Part shown: positions 17,276 through 26,800 of the stretch, one piece after another | Layout of the letters: the number at the start of each line of letters is the position of its first letter | How positions within the stretch are numbered: the first letter of the stretch is position 1 | Assembly: GCF_030064895.1 (NCBI RefSeq) | Contig: NZ_JASJEB010000062.1 | Coordinates: 1 to 64,000 of the forward strand | DNA length: 64,000 bases | Direction: 5' to 3' | Origin: Crocosphaera sp. | GTDB taxonomy: Bacteria > Cyanobacteriota > Cyanobacteriia > Cyanobacteriales > Microcystaceae | Translations under genes and position numbers: made by a program | The notes under the pieces: model-generated | Databases searched by the model: none | Told to the model about the DNA's origin: nothing | Seen by the model: the letters and a program-made list of their open reading frames with translations, nothing else

Positions 17276-17544
17276 GGGGTGTAACGAAAGATTTACTTAT
17301 TATAAGTATAAGTAAGGTTAATGATTGTTAAAATCTTCTGTGGTATTAGCTGAATTACACCGAATCGGGGTAGGGTGATATTAGGGAGTGAAAATTTATA
17401 ATATTTAATATTTCGGTAAAATATTCGACTTTAAAGCTATTAATTGTTAAAAAATATCACAATCTATTCTTAACTCTTATTTTCTGCTTTTATCTTCTGA
17501 TTACTTCCCAAAAATATAATTTTTCTCATTAAGCAAACCGTAAA
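17276..17544. other. psbA - MoxR divergent intergenic region
   Basis: AT-rich DNA between divergent genes, with no ORF or strong repeat beyond the psbA promoter. Upstream regulatory DNA of both genes must lie here, but no specific operator could be identified. Confidence 0.5.
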
Positions 17545-18570
17545 ATGACCCCTACAGCCCTAAAAACCTATCTACAAAACCTCGTCACCCATAACCTGTA
17601 TATCAGTACAATGATTTGGGGTGCGCCTGGTATTGGTAAGTCTAGTATCGTTGCGCAAGTTGCCAGGGAAAATCAACTAGAGTTTATTGACTTACGTTTA
17701 AGTCAGCTTGCCCCCACAGACTTAAGGGGTTTACCCGTTGCCATTGCAGAAACGGACAACTCTCCCCAAGGACTTTCTACTTGGTATCCTCCGGAGTTTT
17801 TACCCAGAGAAGGGAAAGGTATTCTCTTCTTAGATGAACTTAATATGGCACCTCCGGCCATGCAAGGGGTAGCGCAACAGTTGATTTTAGATAGACAAGT
17901 GGGGGCCTATAAAGTGCCGGAGGGTTGGTTTATCTGGGCGGCCGGAAACCGCAAAGAAGATCGGGCTTCGGTGTTTGCTATGCCCTCTCCTTTGGCAAAT
18001 CGTTTTTTACATTTGAATGTAGAGGTAGATTTTGATAGTTTTAAGGCTTATGCGTTATTAAATAGCTTTCATGAACAGATTCTTGCCTTTTTATCCTATC
18101 GAACCAATCTATTACACTATCTTGACCCTCAAAATGCCGCTTGGCCTTCTCCTCGTTCTTGGGAAATGGCCAATTATCTCCATCAGGTTAACTTAGATAT
18201 TGCCTCGGCAGTAGGGGAAGGAGCAACAGCAGAGTTTAACGCCTTTGTTAATTTATATGAAAATTTACCGGACCTCAATGAAATATTAGACGGAAATGGT
18301 CATCATGTTCCTTTTTCCTCTGAACCCTCTGTGCGCTATGCCACTACCATTGGTTTAACCGTGAGGGCAAAAGATGTTAATCAAGCTTACAATGGGTTTC
18401 GCTGGTTAACCGATAAAGCTACTGCGGAATGGGTACAAATATACTCAAGTGATTTAATTGGTCAAATGAGGGCTAAAGGACAGGTCGGAAAATTAGCCCA
18501 GTTAATCCAAAAAGATTCTAAATTTAAGGAATTCTTCCAAGACTATAAAGAATTAATGGGAGTGTCCTAA
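17545..18570 (+). CDS. MoxR-family AAA+ ATPase
   Basis: A 341-residue AAA+ protein. Walker A is MIWGAPGIGKSSIVAQ (about residues 23-38) and Walker B is GILFLDELNMAPPAMQ (about 93-108), followed by sensor-1 FIWAAGNR and the arginine-rich MPSPLANRF. MoxR ATPases work as chaperones with VWA-domain partners. The VWA-type gene is 1.9 kb downstream with three LRV-repeat genes between, on the same strand, suggesting one functional cluster. Confidence 0.88.
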   Translation: MTPTALKTYLQNLVTHNLYISTMIWGAPGIGKSSIVAQVARENQLEFIDLRLSQLAPTDLRGLPVAIAETDNSPQGLSTWYPPEFLPREGKGILFLDELNMAPPAMQGVAQQLILDRQVGAYKVPEGWFIWAAGNRKEDRASVFAMPSPLANRFLHLNVEVDFDSFKAYALLNSFHEQILAFLSYRTNLLHYLDPQNAAWPSPRSWEMANYLHQVNLDIASAVGEGATAEFNAFVNLYENLPDLNEILDGNGHHVPFSSEPSVRYATTIGLTVRAKDVNQAYNGFRWLTDKATAEWVQIYSSDLIGQMRAKGQVGKLAQLIQKDSKFKEFFQDYKELMGVS

Positions 18571-18636
18571 TAGCAAAATCCGTAGGGACTTAATGGTATT
18601 AAGCCCTTGGTTAATAATATTAACATTGCTGGAATT

Positions 18637-19710
18637 ATGAATGAAAATATTTTAAATTTACAACAAGAAGCTATTAATGAAAACACTTCCCCTGAAAGAT
18701 TAGAGGAACTAGCTGATATGTCGGAATTGGCACATTTAGTTGCTCAAAATGTTAATTGTCCTTCAGAAACTTTGATAAAATTAACAAAAAATGCTAGTGA
18801 TAATATTCTGAAAGCTGTTGTTAGTAATCCTAGCACCCCAACAGAAATTTTAATAGAATTAGGTGCTAAATTTCCTCAAGAATTAGTCAAAAATCCCATT
18901 ATTGATCTTTGGTTACTAGAAGATGAAAATCCTTTATATTTTGACAATCAATTAACAGCAAAGTTAGCTATCAATCCGAATACACCCATTAACTTATTAA
19001 AACTATTAGCTCAATTTCCTGATTCTCAAGTTCGGATTGATGTAGCTAAAAATAGCAATACTCCTGCTAGTATATTAGAGAAGTTAGCTACCGATTCTGA
19101 TGCCAATGTTCGTCTTCGAGTATCTTACCATCAGAATACTCCTATTAGTGTATTAGAGAAGTTAGCCACTGATTCTGATTCTGGTATTCGTTGTTATGTA
19201 GCTTTGCATCAGAATGTTTCTGTTAATTTACTACAACAATTAGCCGAAGATTCTCATCTATTGGTTCGTTATAATGTAGCTAAAAATACCAATACTCCTG
19301 TTACTTTATTAGAAAAATTAGCTACTGACTTTAACTATGGTGTTCGTTGTAATGTAGCTAAAAATCCTAATACTTCTATTATTTTACTAGAACAATTAGC
19401 CAGAGATGCTGATGTAGTTGTTCGGTGTTGTGTAGCTGAAAATCCGAAGATTCCTCTTAGTTTACTGCAACAATTAGCCACTGATGATAAGAAATCTGTT
19501 CGTCGTAATGTAGCTGCAAATCCAAAGACTCCTATTAATTTATTAGAGCAATTAGCCAACGATTTTGATGTAGTTGTTCGTCGTGGTATAACTTCTAATG
19601 AGAACATTCCTATTTATTTATTAGAAAAATTAACCACTGATTCTGATGCTTCTCTTCGGTCGACTGCTAGAAAAAAACTAAAATATCGTAAGGATAATTC
19701 ACATGAATAA
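18637..19710 (+). CDS. LRV-repeat protein 1 (full length)
   Basis: A 357-residue protein. A roughly 120-residue N-terminal module (MNENILNLQQEAINENTSPE through PQELVKNPIIDLWLLEDENP) is followed by about nine helical repeats of 26 residues with consensus LLEQLAtDsDxxVRxxVAkNpNTP. These are leucine-rich-repeat-variant (LRV)/HEAT-like. ATG 18637 is chosen by alignment with the paralogues rather than TTG 18607. It overlaps the next paralogue by 8 bases. Such solenoids bind proteins, so it could select clients for the MoxR/VWA pair; this is inferred. Confidence 0.8.
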   Translation: MNENILNLQQEAINENTSPERLEELADMSELAHLVAQNVNCPSETLIKLTKNASDNILKAVVSNPSTPTEILIELGAKFPQELVKNPIIDLWLLEDENPLYFDNQLTAKLAINPNTPINLLKLLAQFPDSQVRIDVAKNSNTPASILEKLATDSDANVRLRVSYHQNTPISVLEKLATDSDSGIRCYVALHQNVSVNLLQQLAEDSHLLVRYNVAKNTNTPVTLLEKLATDFNYGVRCNVAKNPNTSIILLEQLARDADVVVRCCVAENPKIPLSLLQQLATDDKKSVRRNVAANPKTPINLLEQLANDFDVVVRRGITSNENIPIYLLEKLTTDSDASLRSTARKKLKYRKDNSHE

Positions 19711-20065
19711 TAACCTTTTAAACCTACAACAAGAAGCAATCAATGAAAACACTTCCCCTAAAAGATTAGAGGAATTAGCTAATATTCCAGAAGTGGCTCA
19801 TTTAGTTGCTCAAAATGTGAATAGTTCTCCAAAAACTTTAACACAGTTAGCAGAAAATTCCAGTGAGAATATTCTGAAAGCTCTTGTTGTCCATCCTAGT
19901 ACAGCAACAAAAATTTTAATCAAATTAGGTGATAAATTTCCTGAAGAATTAGTCAAAAATCCCATTGTTATTTCATTAGAACAATTAGCTACCGATTCTG
20001 TTGATTATGTTAGTTATACTACTAGAAACCAACTAAAATATCGTAAGGATAATTCATATGAATAA
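19703..20065 (+). CDS. LRV-repeat protein 2 (repeats largely deleted)
   Basis: The 120-residue protein has the same N-terminal module as its neighbour (MNNNLLNLQQEAINENTSPK to EELVKNPIV). It then jumps straight to a single terminal repeat and the shared C-terminus QLKYRKDNSYE, so the middle of the solenoid is deleted in frame. It overlaps both flanking paralogues by 8 bases and is probably an internally shortened duplicate. Confidence 0.75.
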   Translation: MNNNLLNLQQEAINENTSPKRLEELANIPEVAHLVAQNVNSSPKTLTQLAENSSENILKALVVHPSTATKILIKLGDKFPEELVKNPIVISLEQLATDSVDYVSYTTRNQLKYRKDNSYE

Positions 20066-20393
20066 TGACCTTTTGACCCTACAACAAGAAACTATTGACG
20101 AAAACACTTCCCTTAAAAGATTAGAGGAATTAGCTGATATTTCGGAATTAGCACATTTAGTTGCCCAAAATGTTAATTGTTCTCCAGAAACTTTAACACA
20201 GTTAGCAGAAAATGCTAATGAGAATATTCTGAAAACTCTTGTTAGTAATCCTAGTACACCAACAGAAATTTTAATCAAATTAGGTGTTAAATTACCTCAA
20301 GAATTAGTCAAAAATTCAATTATTGATCTTTGGTTACTAGAAGATGATAATCCTTTATATTCTTACAATCAATGTAGTGTAGCTGTTAGTTAA
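20058..20393 (+). CDS. LRV-repeat protein 3 (N-terminal module only)
   Basis: A 111-residue product retaining only the N-terminal module (MNNDLLTLQQETIDENTSLK to IIDLWLLEDDNPLYSYNQ), then CSVAVS and a stop. No repeats follow. It is a truncated member of the tandem family, ending 91 bases before the VWA gene. Confidence 0.7.
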   Translation: MNNDLLTLQQETIDENTSLKRLEELADISELAHLVAQNVNCSPETLTQLAENANENILKTLVSNPSTPTEILIKLGVKLPQELVKNSIIDLWLLEDDNPLYSYNQCSVAVS

Positions 20394-20484
20394 AAAACAC
20401 CAATTCATCATAGTAATTATTTTATATATAAGCCAATCTTTGCCTAAAAATCAGTAAGAAACTGCACCTCCAAAATCAACTCAA

Positions 20485-21780
20485 ATGACTGAAAACATCG
20501 ACAAAATTATCAGTGCTTCTCGCCTTCGAGTTCGCATGAAATCACCTTTCTTTGCTACTCTTTCTCTCTTTGCTAATTATAGACCATCTTCTTCTATCTC
20601 TACTGCTGCAACCGATGGAAAAGATGTCTATTTTAATCCCGATTTTCTATTATCTTTATCCAAACCTCAACAAGATGGATTACTATTACATGAACTACTC
20701 CATGCTGCTTTACTACATATTACTAGAAAGGGGCAGAGAGAAGCTAAATTATGGAATATTGCAGCCGATATTGTGGTTAATGGGTTAATCTTTGAACAAG
20801 GGTTATTTGAATTACCAGAAGGAGGAATTCGTAAACCAGAATGGGAAAAAATGAGCGTTGAAGAAATCTATGATTTATTACTTAAAGAATCTCCTCCCTT
20901 AAAATTATGCAACCCTGATTTATTATCCCAACCTCCTAAAGACTGTCAGGGAAATAGTTCAAGTATTTCTCACAATTCAGAAGCAGAGCAAGATAAAAAT
21001 AAAGATAAAGATAAAAAGGCTTCAGACAATACTCACAATACTCAAAAAAAAGAAGAGAAAAATAATAGCTCATCTCAGAAAAATAAGGATAATAAGCATT
21101 CAAAAACTAATCTATTTGATAGTTTAAGTGAAGTACAAAAACAAAAATTGGCATCCCATTGGAAAAATGCCATGCAACAAGCTGCGGTAATTCAAAGAAC
21201 AAGTAATCAAGGAAAATTCCCAGCAGGAATTATCAGACAGTTAGAAGAAATATCCCAATCTCAAATCGACTGGCGTAGTTATTTATGGCGATATTTAGTA
21301 CAAACTCCTAACGATTTTCAAGGTTATGATCGCCGTTTTGTTAGTCGAGGTTTATATCTAGATACTGTAGCAGGTGAATCGGTTCAAGTCTTTGTTTGTG
21401 TGGACACCAGTGGTTCTATTGGGAATCAAGAATTACAATTATTTTTAAGCGAAGTTGTGGGAATTTTGGGGTCATATCCTCATGTAAAATGTCAATTATA
21501 TTATGCAGATGCTGATGTTTATGGACCCCATTCTCTTACCTTAGATGAAAATATTCCTAAACCAGAAGGAGGAGGAGGAACCTCTTTTATTCCTTTTTTT
21601 GAAAAAGTAGAAAAAGATCGAGATCCTAACTTGGAAGGAGTCTGTGTTTATTTAACCGATGGTTATGGAACTTTCCCCGAAGAAGAACCATTATTACCGA
21701 CTCTTTGGGTAGTTACTTCAGGAGGATTAAACTTAAATAAAATTCCCTTTGGTGAATCTGTTAAACTATATATTAATTAA
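20485..21780 (+). CDS. DUF2201-type metallopeptidase-like/VWA protein
   Basis: This 431-residue protein combines an N-terminal metallopeptidase-like domain with HELLHAALLH (HExxH, about residues 68-77) and a C-terminal VWA-like domain with VFVCVDTSGSIGNQ (MIDAS DxSxS, about 306-319). Between them, about residues 155-205, is a Lys/Asn/Ser-rich low-complexity linker. The layout is that of the DUF2201 family, normally found with a MoxR ATPase. Here LRV genes separate the two, and another follows 15 bases downstream. Confidence 0.85.
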   Translation: MTENIDKIISASRLRVRMKSPFFATLSLFANYRPSSSISTAATDGKDVYFNPDFLLSLSKPQQDGLLLHELLHAALLHITRKGQREAKLWNIAADIVVNGLIFEQGLFELPEGGIRKPEWEKMSVEEIYDLLLKESPPLKLCNPDLLSQPPKDCQGNSSSISHNSEAEQDKNKDKDKKASDNTHNTQKKEEKNNSSSQKNKDNKHSKTNLFDSLSEVQKQKLASHWKNAMQQAAVIQRTSNQGKFPAGIIRQLEEISQSQIDWRSYLWRYLVQTPNDFQGYDRRFVSRGLYLDTVAGESVQVFVCVDTSGSIGNQELQLFLSEVVGILGSYPHVKCQLYYADADVYGPHSLTLDENIPKPEGGGGTSFIPFFEKVEKDRDPNLEGVCVYLTDGYGTFPEEEPLLPTLWVVTSGGLNLNKIPFGESVKLYIN

Positions 21781-21795
21781 CTATCTAATATTGCT

Positions 21796-22476
21796 ATGAA
21801 TGAAAAATATTTAGCCTTAGAACAAGAAGAAGAAGCACTTAACGAAAATACTCACCCCGAAAGATTAGATGAGTTAGCGGATGTTCCACATTTAGCTGCT
21901 TTAGTTGCTGAAAATGTTAATACTTCACCAGAAACTTTCACGAAATTAGCAATAAATAAAAACGAAGATATCCTTAAAGCTATTGTTCGTAATCCTAGTA
22001 CACCAACAGAAATTTTAATCGAATTAGGTAGTCTATATCCTCAACAATTAGTCAAAAATCCCATTGTTGATCTTTGGTTACTAGAAGATAATAATCCTTT
22101 TTTATATGAAAATACCTTTAAGAAAAAGTTAGCTTGTAATAGAACTACACCCGTTAAACTCTTAAAAATATTAGCTCGTGATTCTGATTCTAACGTTCGT
22201 TTAGAAGTAGTAAAAAATCCTAATATTCCTGTTAGTTTGTTAGAAATATTAGCTCGTGATTCTGATTCTAACGTTCGTTTAGAAGTAGTAAAAAATCCTA
22301 ATATTCCTGTTAGTTTGTTAGAAATATTAGCCTATGACTATGACCCATTGGTTTGCGATACCACATCTATTTATTTTGTCTATCGAGTGTTGACAGATGA
22401 TAATACCCCCGTTAGCTTATTACAAAAATCAGTGAATCAGCTAAAACATAATAAAGGTTTCTTATCTTTATTATAA
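21796..22476 (+). CDS. LRV-repeat protein 4, shortened by an in-frame stop
   Basis: The 226-residue product has the family N-terminal module (MNEKYLALEQEEEALNENTH to IVDLWLLEDNNPF) and about four 26-residue repeats. Two of the repeats are identical at DNA level. A TAA at 22474-22476 ends the reading frame, but the same frame continues with further LRV-like sequence to 22749. It begins 15 bases after the VWA stop, so it is probably co-transcribed. Confidence 0.75.
   Translation: MNEKYLALEQEEEALNENTHPERLDELADVPHLAALVAENVNTSPETFTKLAINKNEDILKAIVRNPSTPTEILIELGSLYPQQLVKNPIVDLWLLEDNNPFLYENTFKKKLACNRTTPVKLLKILARDSDSNVRLEVVKNPNIPVSLLEILARDSDSNVRLEVVKNPNIPVSLLEILAYDYDPLVCDTTSIYFVYRVLTDDNTPVSLLQKSVNQLKHNKGFLSLL
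22171..22326 (+). repeat. Perfect 78-bp tandem duplication (one 26-residue LRV unit)
   Basis: The 78 bases from 22171 (TTAGCTCGTGATTCTGATTC...) are repeated identically from 22249. Each copy encodes LARDSDSNVRLEVVKNPNIP plus VSLLEI. Perfect identity indicates a recent duplication, or a repeat number that changes. Confidence 0.9.
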
Positions 22477-22749
22477 TTATCTAAACCTATTGAGGAATGC
22501 TATCAGGTTTGTCATTTCAGGAGTAATGATCTTTTTGAACTTAAAGAATTAGTGCTGAAAATAGCTAATAATCCTAATACCCCTCTTAACTTACTCCAAT
22601 TTATAGTTGAACATTCTCCCAAATATGTTGATGAGATAGTTTATGTGGGAGTGAATTCTGGCATACGGGGATGCATAGAGACAACTGATAATACAATCTA
22701 TATAGTGGCATACCGCAACTTCTACAAACGTCACGGCAATCGCATTTAA
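22477..22749 (+). pseudogene. Continuation of LRV protein 4 after the premature stop
   Basis: Directly after the TAA the same frame stays open for 90 codons (LSKPIEECYQVCHF onward). It contains LVLKIANNPNTPLNLLQFIV, a clear LRV unit, before TAA at 22747-22749. The two parts would make one protein of about 317 residues if the single stop were a sense codon. Confidence 0.7.
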
Positions 22750-22973
22750 TTTTTGCTCATGCTGACTGCATAGAGGTAAGCGCGATCGCTGTTCATTTGT
22801 ACTGGAACTCTAAAATCTTTACTGGATCACGGATCTCAGATTTTAATGCGATTGCCCTGCCACAAACGTAAATTTAGGGTCTAATTCAATGACGAAAAAC
22901 CACAACCACAACAAGTACGTGGAGCAATCGCTAAACTATAGAATAATTCTACACACACTTAATTTATTACGTT

Positions 22974-24650
22974 ATGAGATGGTCTATTTTTAGCAAAAGT
23001 TGGCGATCGCTTTTAAAATCTCGCTTTTTACAACTCTTTTTAGCCACATTTTTCAGTACCATATTACTCAGTCACCCTTTATTTGCCTTTTCTCCTCCTA
23101 AAACAGAGATTCGTGGGGTTTGGTTAACTACAAATGACACTGATACTTTACTTGATAAACCCAAACTAGAAGAAGCGATCGCCGAATTATCTCGTCTCAA
23201 TTTCAATACAGTGTATCCGGTGGTTTGGAATTCCGGTTATGCGCTTTATCCTAGTGCGATCGCAGAAAAAAAAGGAATACAACCCTTTGTTCATCGGGGT
23301 TTTCAAGGGCAAGATCCCTTGACAGATTTAATCGACAAAGCACACGCTAAAGGTTTATTAGTCCTGCCCTGGTTTGAGTTTGGGTTTATGGCCCCACCCA
23401 GTTCAGAATTAGCCAAAAAATACGCTAGATGGTTGACTCAGAAACGAGATGGAACCCAAACCACCATCAGTGCAGCCGGTCGAGTAGTATGGTTGAACCC
23501 ATTTCGTCCCGAAGTCCAAGAATTTATTACTTCTTTAGTATTAGAAGTAATGGACTTATACGATGTAGATGGGATTCAATTTGATGATCATTTAAGCTTA
23601 CCCAGTGAGTTAGGTTACGATCCATATACAGTTAATTTGTATAAACAAGAAACGAAAAAAAATCCTCCTGCTAACCCAGAAGATCCAGCTTGGTTAAAAT
23701 GGCGGGCTGATAAATTAACGTCCTATGTTTCTCGACTAAATAAAGCCATAAAAGCGAAGAAAAGTAATGCTATTTTTTCTGTTTCACCTAACCCTTATGA
23801 TACGGCTTATCAGGGTCATTTACAAGATTGGTTTAACTGGGTCAAAAAGGATCTGGTTGATGAGATAATTGTGCAAGTTTATCGCCCAGATTTAGAAACT
23901 TTTATTAGACAGGTAGAAAAACCAGAAATAAAAGAAACTAGACGAAAAATTCCGACAGGTATTGGTATTTTAACCGGGTTAAGGAATCGACAAATTGAAA
24001 TGGAGTTTATAGAGGAAAAAGTCTTAGCAGCGAAACAAAATGGTTTAGGGGTTTCTTTCTTCTTTTATGATAGTTTGTGGAATTATGCACCAGAATCTAA
24101 AATAAAGAGACAAGAGCAATTTTTAGCTTTATTTCCTTATCCAGCAGAACGAAAATTACAAACTATTAAACGTCCCACTTTACCAAAACCACAAATAATA
24201 GAAATACCAGAAATACCAGAAAATACAACTAGAGTTGATGATTTTAAACCCTATCCAACTCAGCAATATAATAACTTTGATCCCTATAATGAAGTTCCAG
24301 AGGTCATGGAAAATGCTCTTCCTGCTCAACAACAAGAACTTATCATTCCTGTAGAAAATAATATCCCTAACCAACAACAAGAAATCATTATTCCTGTAGA
24401 AAATAATATCCCTAATCAACGACCAGAAAACAAGCCTCCAGTAGAAACAAATATCCCTAAACCACCACAACAAATTATTATTCCTGTAGAAACAGCTACC
24501 CCAAATGAAACCATAGAAAATATGCCAGAAATTGAAAATATTACTCCTTCTCGACCATCAGGAAAAGTTCCCTTTGATGAAAATTTTACACCCTATCAAA
24601 CACCAGAAAATATGCCTCTTGTAGAAGAGATGAAACCCTATAGACCTTAA
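22974..24650 (+). CDS. GH10-like (GHL10/YngK-type, DUF187) hydrolase with a repetitive tail
   Basis: The 558-residue protein has an N-terminal hydrophobic segment (about 18-37, LQLFLATFFSTILLSHPLFA), a probable signal. A TIM-barrel follows (about 45-370): EIRGVWLTTNDTDTLLDKPK, FNTVYPVVWNSGYALYP, GLLVLPWFEFGFM and DVDGIQFDDHLSLP with acidic catalytic candidates. The last 180 residues are low-complexity, Pro/Asn/Gln-rich, with repeats of PVENNIPNQ. It is likely envelope-associated, acting on a polysaccharide or peptidoglycan; the substrate is unknown. Confidence 0.85.
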   Translation: MRWSIFSKSWRSLLKSRFLQLFLATFFSTILLSHPLFAFSPPKTEIRGVWLTTNDTDTLLDKPKLEEAIAELSRLNFNTVYPVVWNSGYALYPSAIAEKKGIQPFVHRGFQGQDPLTDLIDKAHAKGLLVLPWFEFGFMAPPSSELAKKYARWLTQKRDGTQTTISAAGRVVWLNPFRPEVQEFITSLVLEVMDLYDVDGIQFDDHLSLPSELGYDPYTVNLYKQETKKNPPANPEDPAWLKWRADKLTSYVSRLNKAIKAKKSNAIFSVSPNPYDTAYQGHLQDWFNWVKKDLVDEIIVQVYRPDLETFIRQVEKPEIKETRRKIPTGIGILTGLRNRQIEMEFIEEKVLAAKQNGLGVSFFFYDSLWNYAPESKIKRQEQFLALFPYPAERKLQTIKRPTLPKPQIIEIPEIPENTTRVDDFKPYPTQQYNNFDPYNEVPEVMENALPAQQQELIIPVENNIPNQQQEIIIPVENNIPNQRPENKPPVETNIPKPPQQIIIPVETATPNETIENMPEIENITPSRPSGKVPFDENFTPYQTPENMPLVEEMKPYRP

Positions 24651-24982
24651 AAAATGTTGATTTTTTATAATCTCGATAATAAACTAAATTATTATTAATT
24701 AATAATCAAAAATCTTTTGATAACTATCAACTGTATCCTAAAGTATTAGTAAATATTATTCAGATTAATTTATCCACAAAACTGTTAGGTCAAACCCTAT
24801 GTATTGCTATTCGTATTAAATAGTTTAATTGAGTCTCTCAGAGATTAAATGAGTTTCTGTGTTATAATTCTAACTGTTAATTTTCCAGTAGCATAGTTAC
24901 TTTAAAATAACTTAATGCTATCCCAATTAATATAAATAATAATCATATTTTGTTTATAAACATTCTTTTAGAATTAATAATT
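24651..24982. other. AT-rich intergenic region
   Basis: Nothing recognisable was found here beyond A/T-rich DNA. The upstream reading extension of the ABC gene (TTG 24950) lies at its end. Confidence 0.5.
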
Positions 24983-26779
24983 ATGTCAAAAATGAAGAAA
25001 ATAAAAACAAATCAACATCCCATGCAACGGCTTTTTCAATATGGAAAAGCTTACCGTCCTCTTATTTGGCAAGCTGTTGCCTGTTCTATTATAAATAAAA
25101 TCTTTGATTTAGCCCCTCCTGTATTAATTGGTGCTGCTGTTGATGTTGTGGTTAAACAACAAGATTCTTTAATTGCACAGTTAGGGTTTAAAGATGTTTT
25201 TTCTCAATTACTCATTCTAACATTTCTCTCTGCTTTAGTCTGGGGATTAGAATCATTATTTCAATATACTTATGAACAATTATGGCGTAATTTAGCTCAA
25301 AATATTCAACACGATTTAAGACTAGAAGCCTATGGTCATTTACAACAATTAGAGTTAGCCTATTTTGAAGAAAGAAATACAGGTCTACTTTTATCTATCT
25401 TAAATGATGATATTAATCAACTTGAGCGTTTTTTAGATGTAGGTGCCAACGAAATATTACAGGTTGCGACCACAGTTATTATTATTGGAATTGCCTTCTT
25501 TATAGTTACCCCAGGAACTGCATGGATGGCTATGTTACCCATTCCTTTTATTTTGTGGGGTTCCATTACCTTTCAAAAATTATTAGCCCCTCGTTATGCA
25601 GATGTTAGGGAAAAAGTAGGCTTATTAAATAGTCGTTTGTCCACTAATTTAAGCGGAATTACTACCATTAAAAGTTTTACAACAGAGGCTTATGAATTAG
25701 AAAGATTACGGGAAGATAGTCAAGGTTATAGAAAGAGTAATCAAAAGGCGATCATCTTCAGTTCTGCTTTTGTTCCTCTCATTCGCATGGTTATTTTAGC
25801 AGGATTTACTGCTATTTTATTATACGGTGGCATGGAAGTAGTTGAGGGTAAATTAGCAGTGGGAACTTATAGCGTTTTGGTGTTTATGACTCAACGTTTA
25901 CTATGGCCATTAACTAAATTAGGACAAACTTTAGACCTATATCAACGTTCAATGGCTTCTACTAATCGGGTGATGAAGTTATTAGATACTCCTTTAACTA
26001 TTCATTCTGGAACTATTGCGTTACCCATAGGAACAGTCCAAGGAAAAATCAATCTTGACAATGTTACTTTTGCCTATCAGGAAGGTTATCCTATTATCAA
26101 AAACTTATCCTTAGAAATCCCTGCTGGTCATCGCATAGGTGTTGTGGGTTCTACAGGTTCAGGAAAAAGTACATTGGTGAAATTATTACTCAGATTATAC
26201 GAAATTAATCACGGTCAAATGACTTTAGATGATATCAATATTCAGGATATATATTTAGGAGATTTACGAAAAGTGATCGGCTTAGTTAGTCAAGATGTGT
26301 TTCTATTTCATGGAACCGTTAAAGAAAACATTGCTTATGGAAATAATGATACCAGCTATCGAGAAATAATAGAAGCTGCTAAGATAGCAGAAGCACATGA
26401 ATTTATAGAACAATTACCCCAAGGATACGATACTATTGTAGGAGAAAGGGGACAGAAATTATCTGGAGGACAAAGACAAAGAATTGCCATTGCTAGAGCA
26501 ATTTTAAAAGATCCACCTATCTTAATTTTAGACGAAGCAACCTCAGCAGTAGACAACGAAACCGAAGCTGCGATCGCTCGTTCCTTAGAAAAAATTACTG
26601 CCCAAAGAACTACTATTGCGATCGCCCATCGTTTATCGACTATTCGTCATTCTGACTGTATTTATGTTATGGAATTTGGCAAAATTGTTGAACAAGGAAC
26701 CCATGAACAACTATTAGAAAAGCAAGGTATTTATGCAGGGTTGTGGCAAGTACAAACTGGGGTTATCAGTGAATATTAA
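24983..26779 (+). CDS. ABC transporter, fused permease-ATPase (exporter type)
   Basis: A 598-residue half-transporter. A six-helix transmembrane domain occupies about residues 30-310. The ATPase domain follows with Walker A GVVGSTGSGKSTLVKL, signature LSGGQRQRIAIARAI, Walker B ILILDEATSAVD and the switch His in AIAHRLST. The layout is MsbA/LmrA-like and would work as a homodimer in the inner membrane; the substrate is unknown. ATG 24983 is preferred over TTG 24950. No accessory genes are adjacent. Confidence 0.88.
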   Translation: MSKMKKIKTNQHPMQRLFQYGKAYRPLIWQAVACSIINKIFDLAPPVLIGAAVDVVVKQQDSLIAQLGFKDVFSQLLILTFLSALVWGLESLFQYTYEQLWRNLAQNIQHDLRLEAYGHLQQLELAYFEERNTGLLLSILNDDINQLERFLDVGANEILQVATTVIIIGIAFFIVTPGTAWMAMLPIPFILWGSITFQKLLAPRYADVREKVGLLNSRLSTNLSGITTIKSFTTEAYELERLREDSQGYRKSNQKAIIFSSAFVPLIRMVILAGFTAILLYGGMEVVEGKLAVGTYSVLVFMTQRLLWPLTKLGQTLDLYQRSMASTNRVMKLLDTPLTIHSGTIALPIGTVQGKINLDNVTFAYQEGYPIIKNLSLEIPAGHRIGVVGSTGSGKSTLVKLLLRLYEINHGQMTLDDINIQDIYLGDLRKVIGLVSQDVFLFHGTVKENIAYGNNDTSYREIIEAAKIAEAHEFIEQLPQGYDTIVGERGQKLSGGQRQRIAIARAILKDPPILILDEATSAVDNETEAAIARSLEKITAQRTTIAIAHRLSTIRHSDCIYVMEFGKIVEQGTHEQLLEKQGIYAGLWQVQTGVISEY

Positions 26780-26800
26780 GCAACGGAAAACGATAAGAAA

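Noticed and set aside
24180-24473. Minus-strand frame opposite the repetitive tail of the GH10-like gene
   Set aside because: An antisense shadow of in-frame PVENNIPNQ repeats; Phe/Tyr/Trp-rich with no protein-like pattern.
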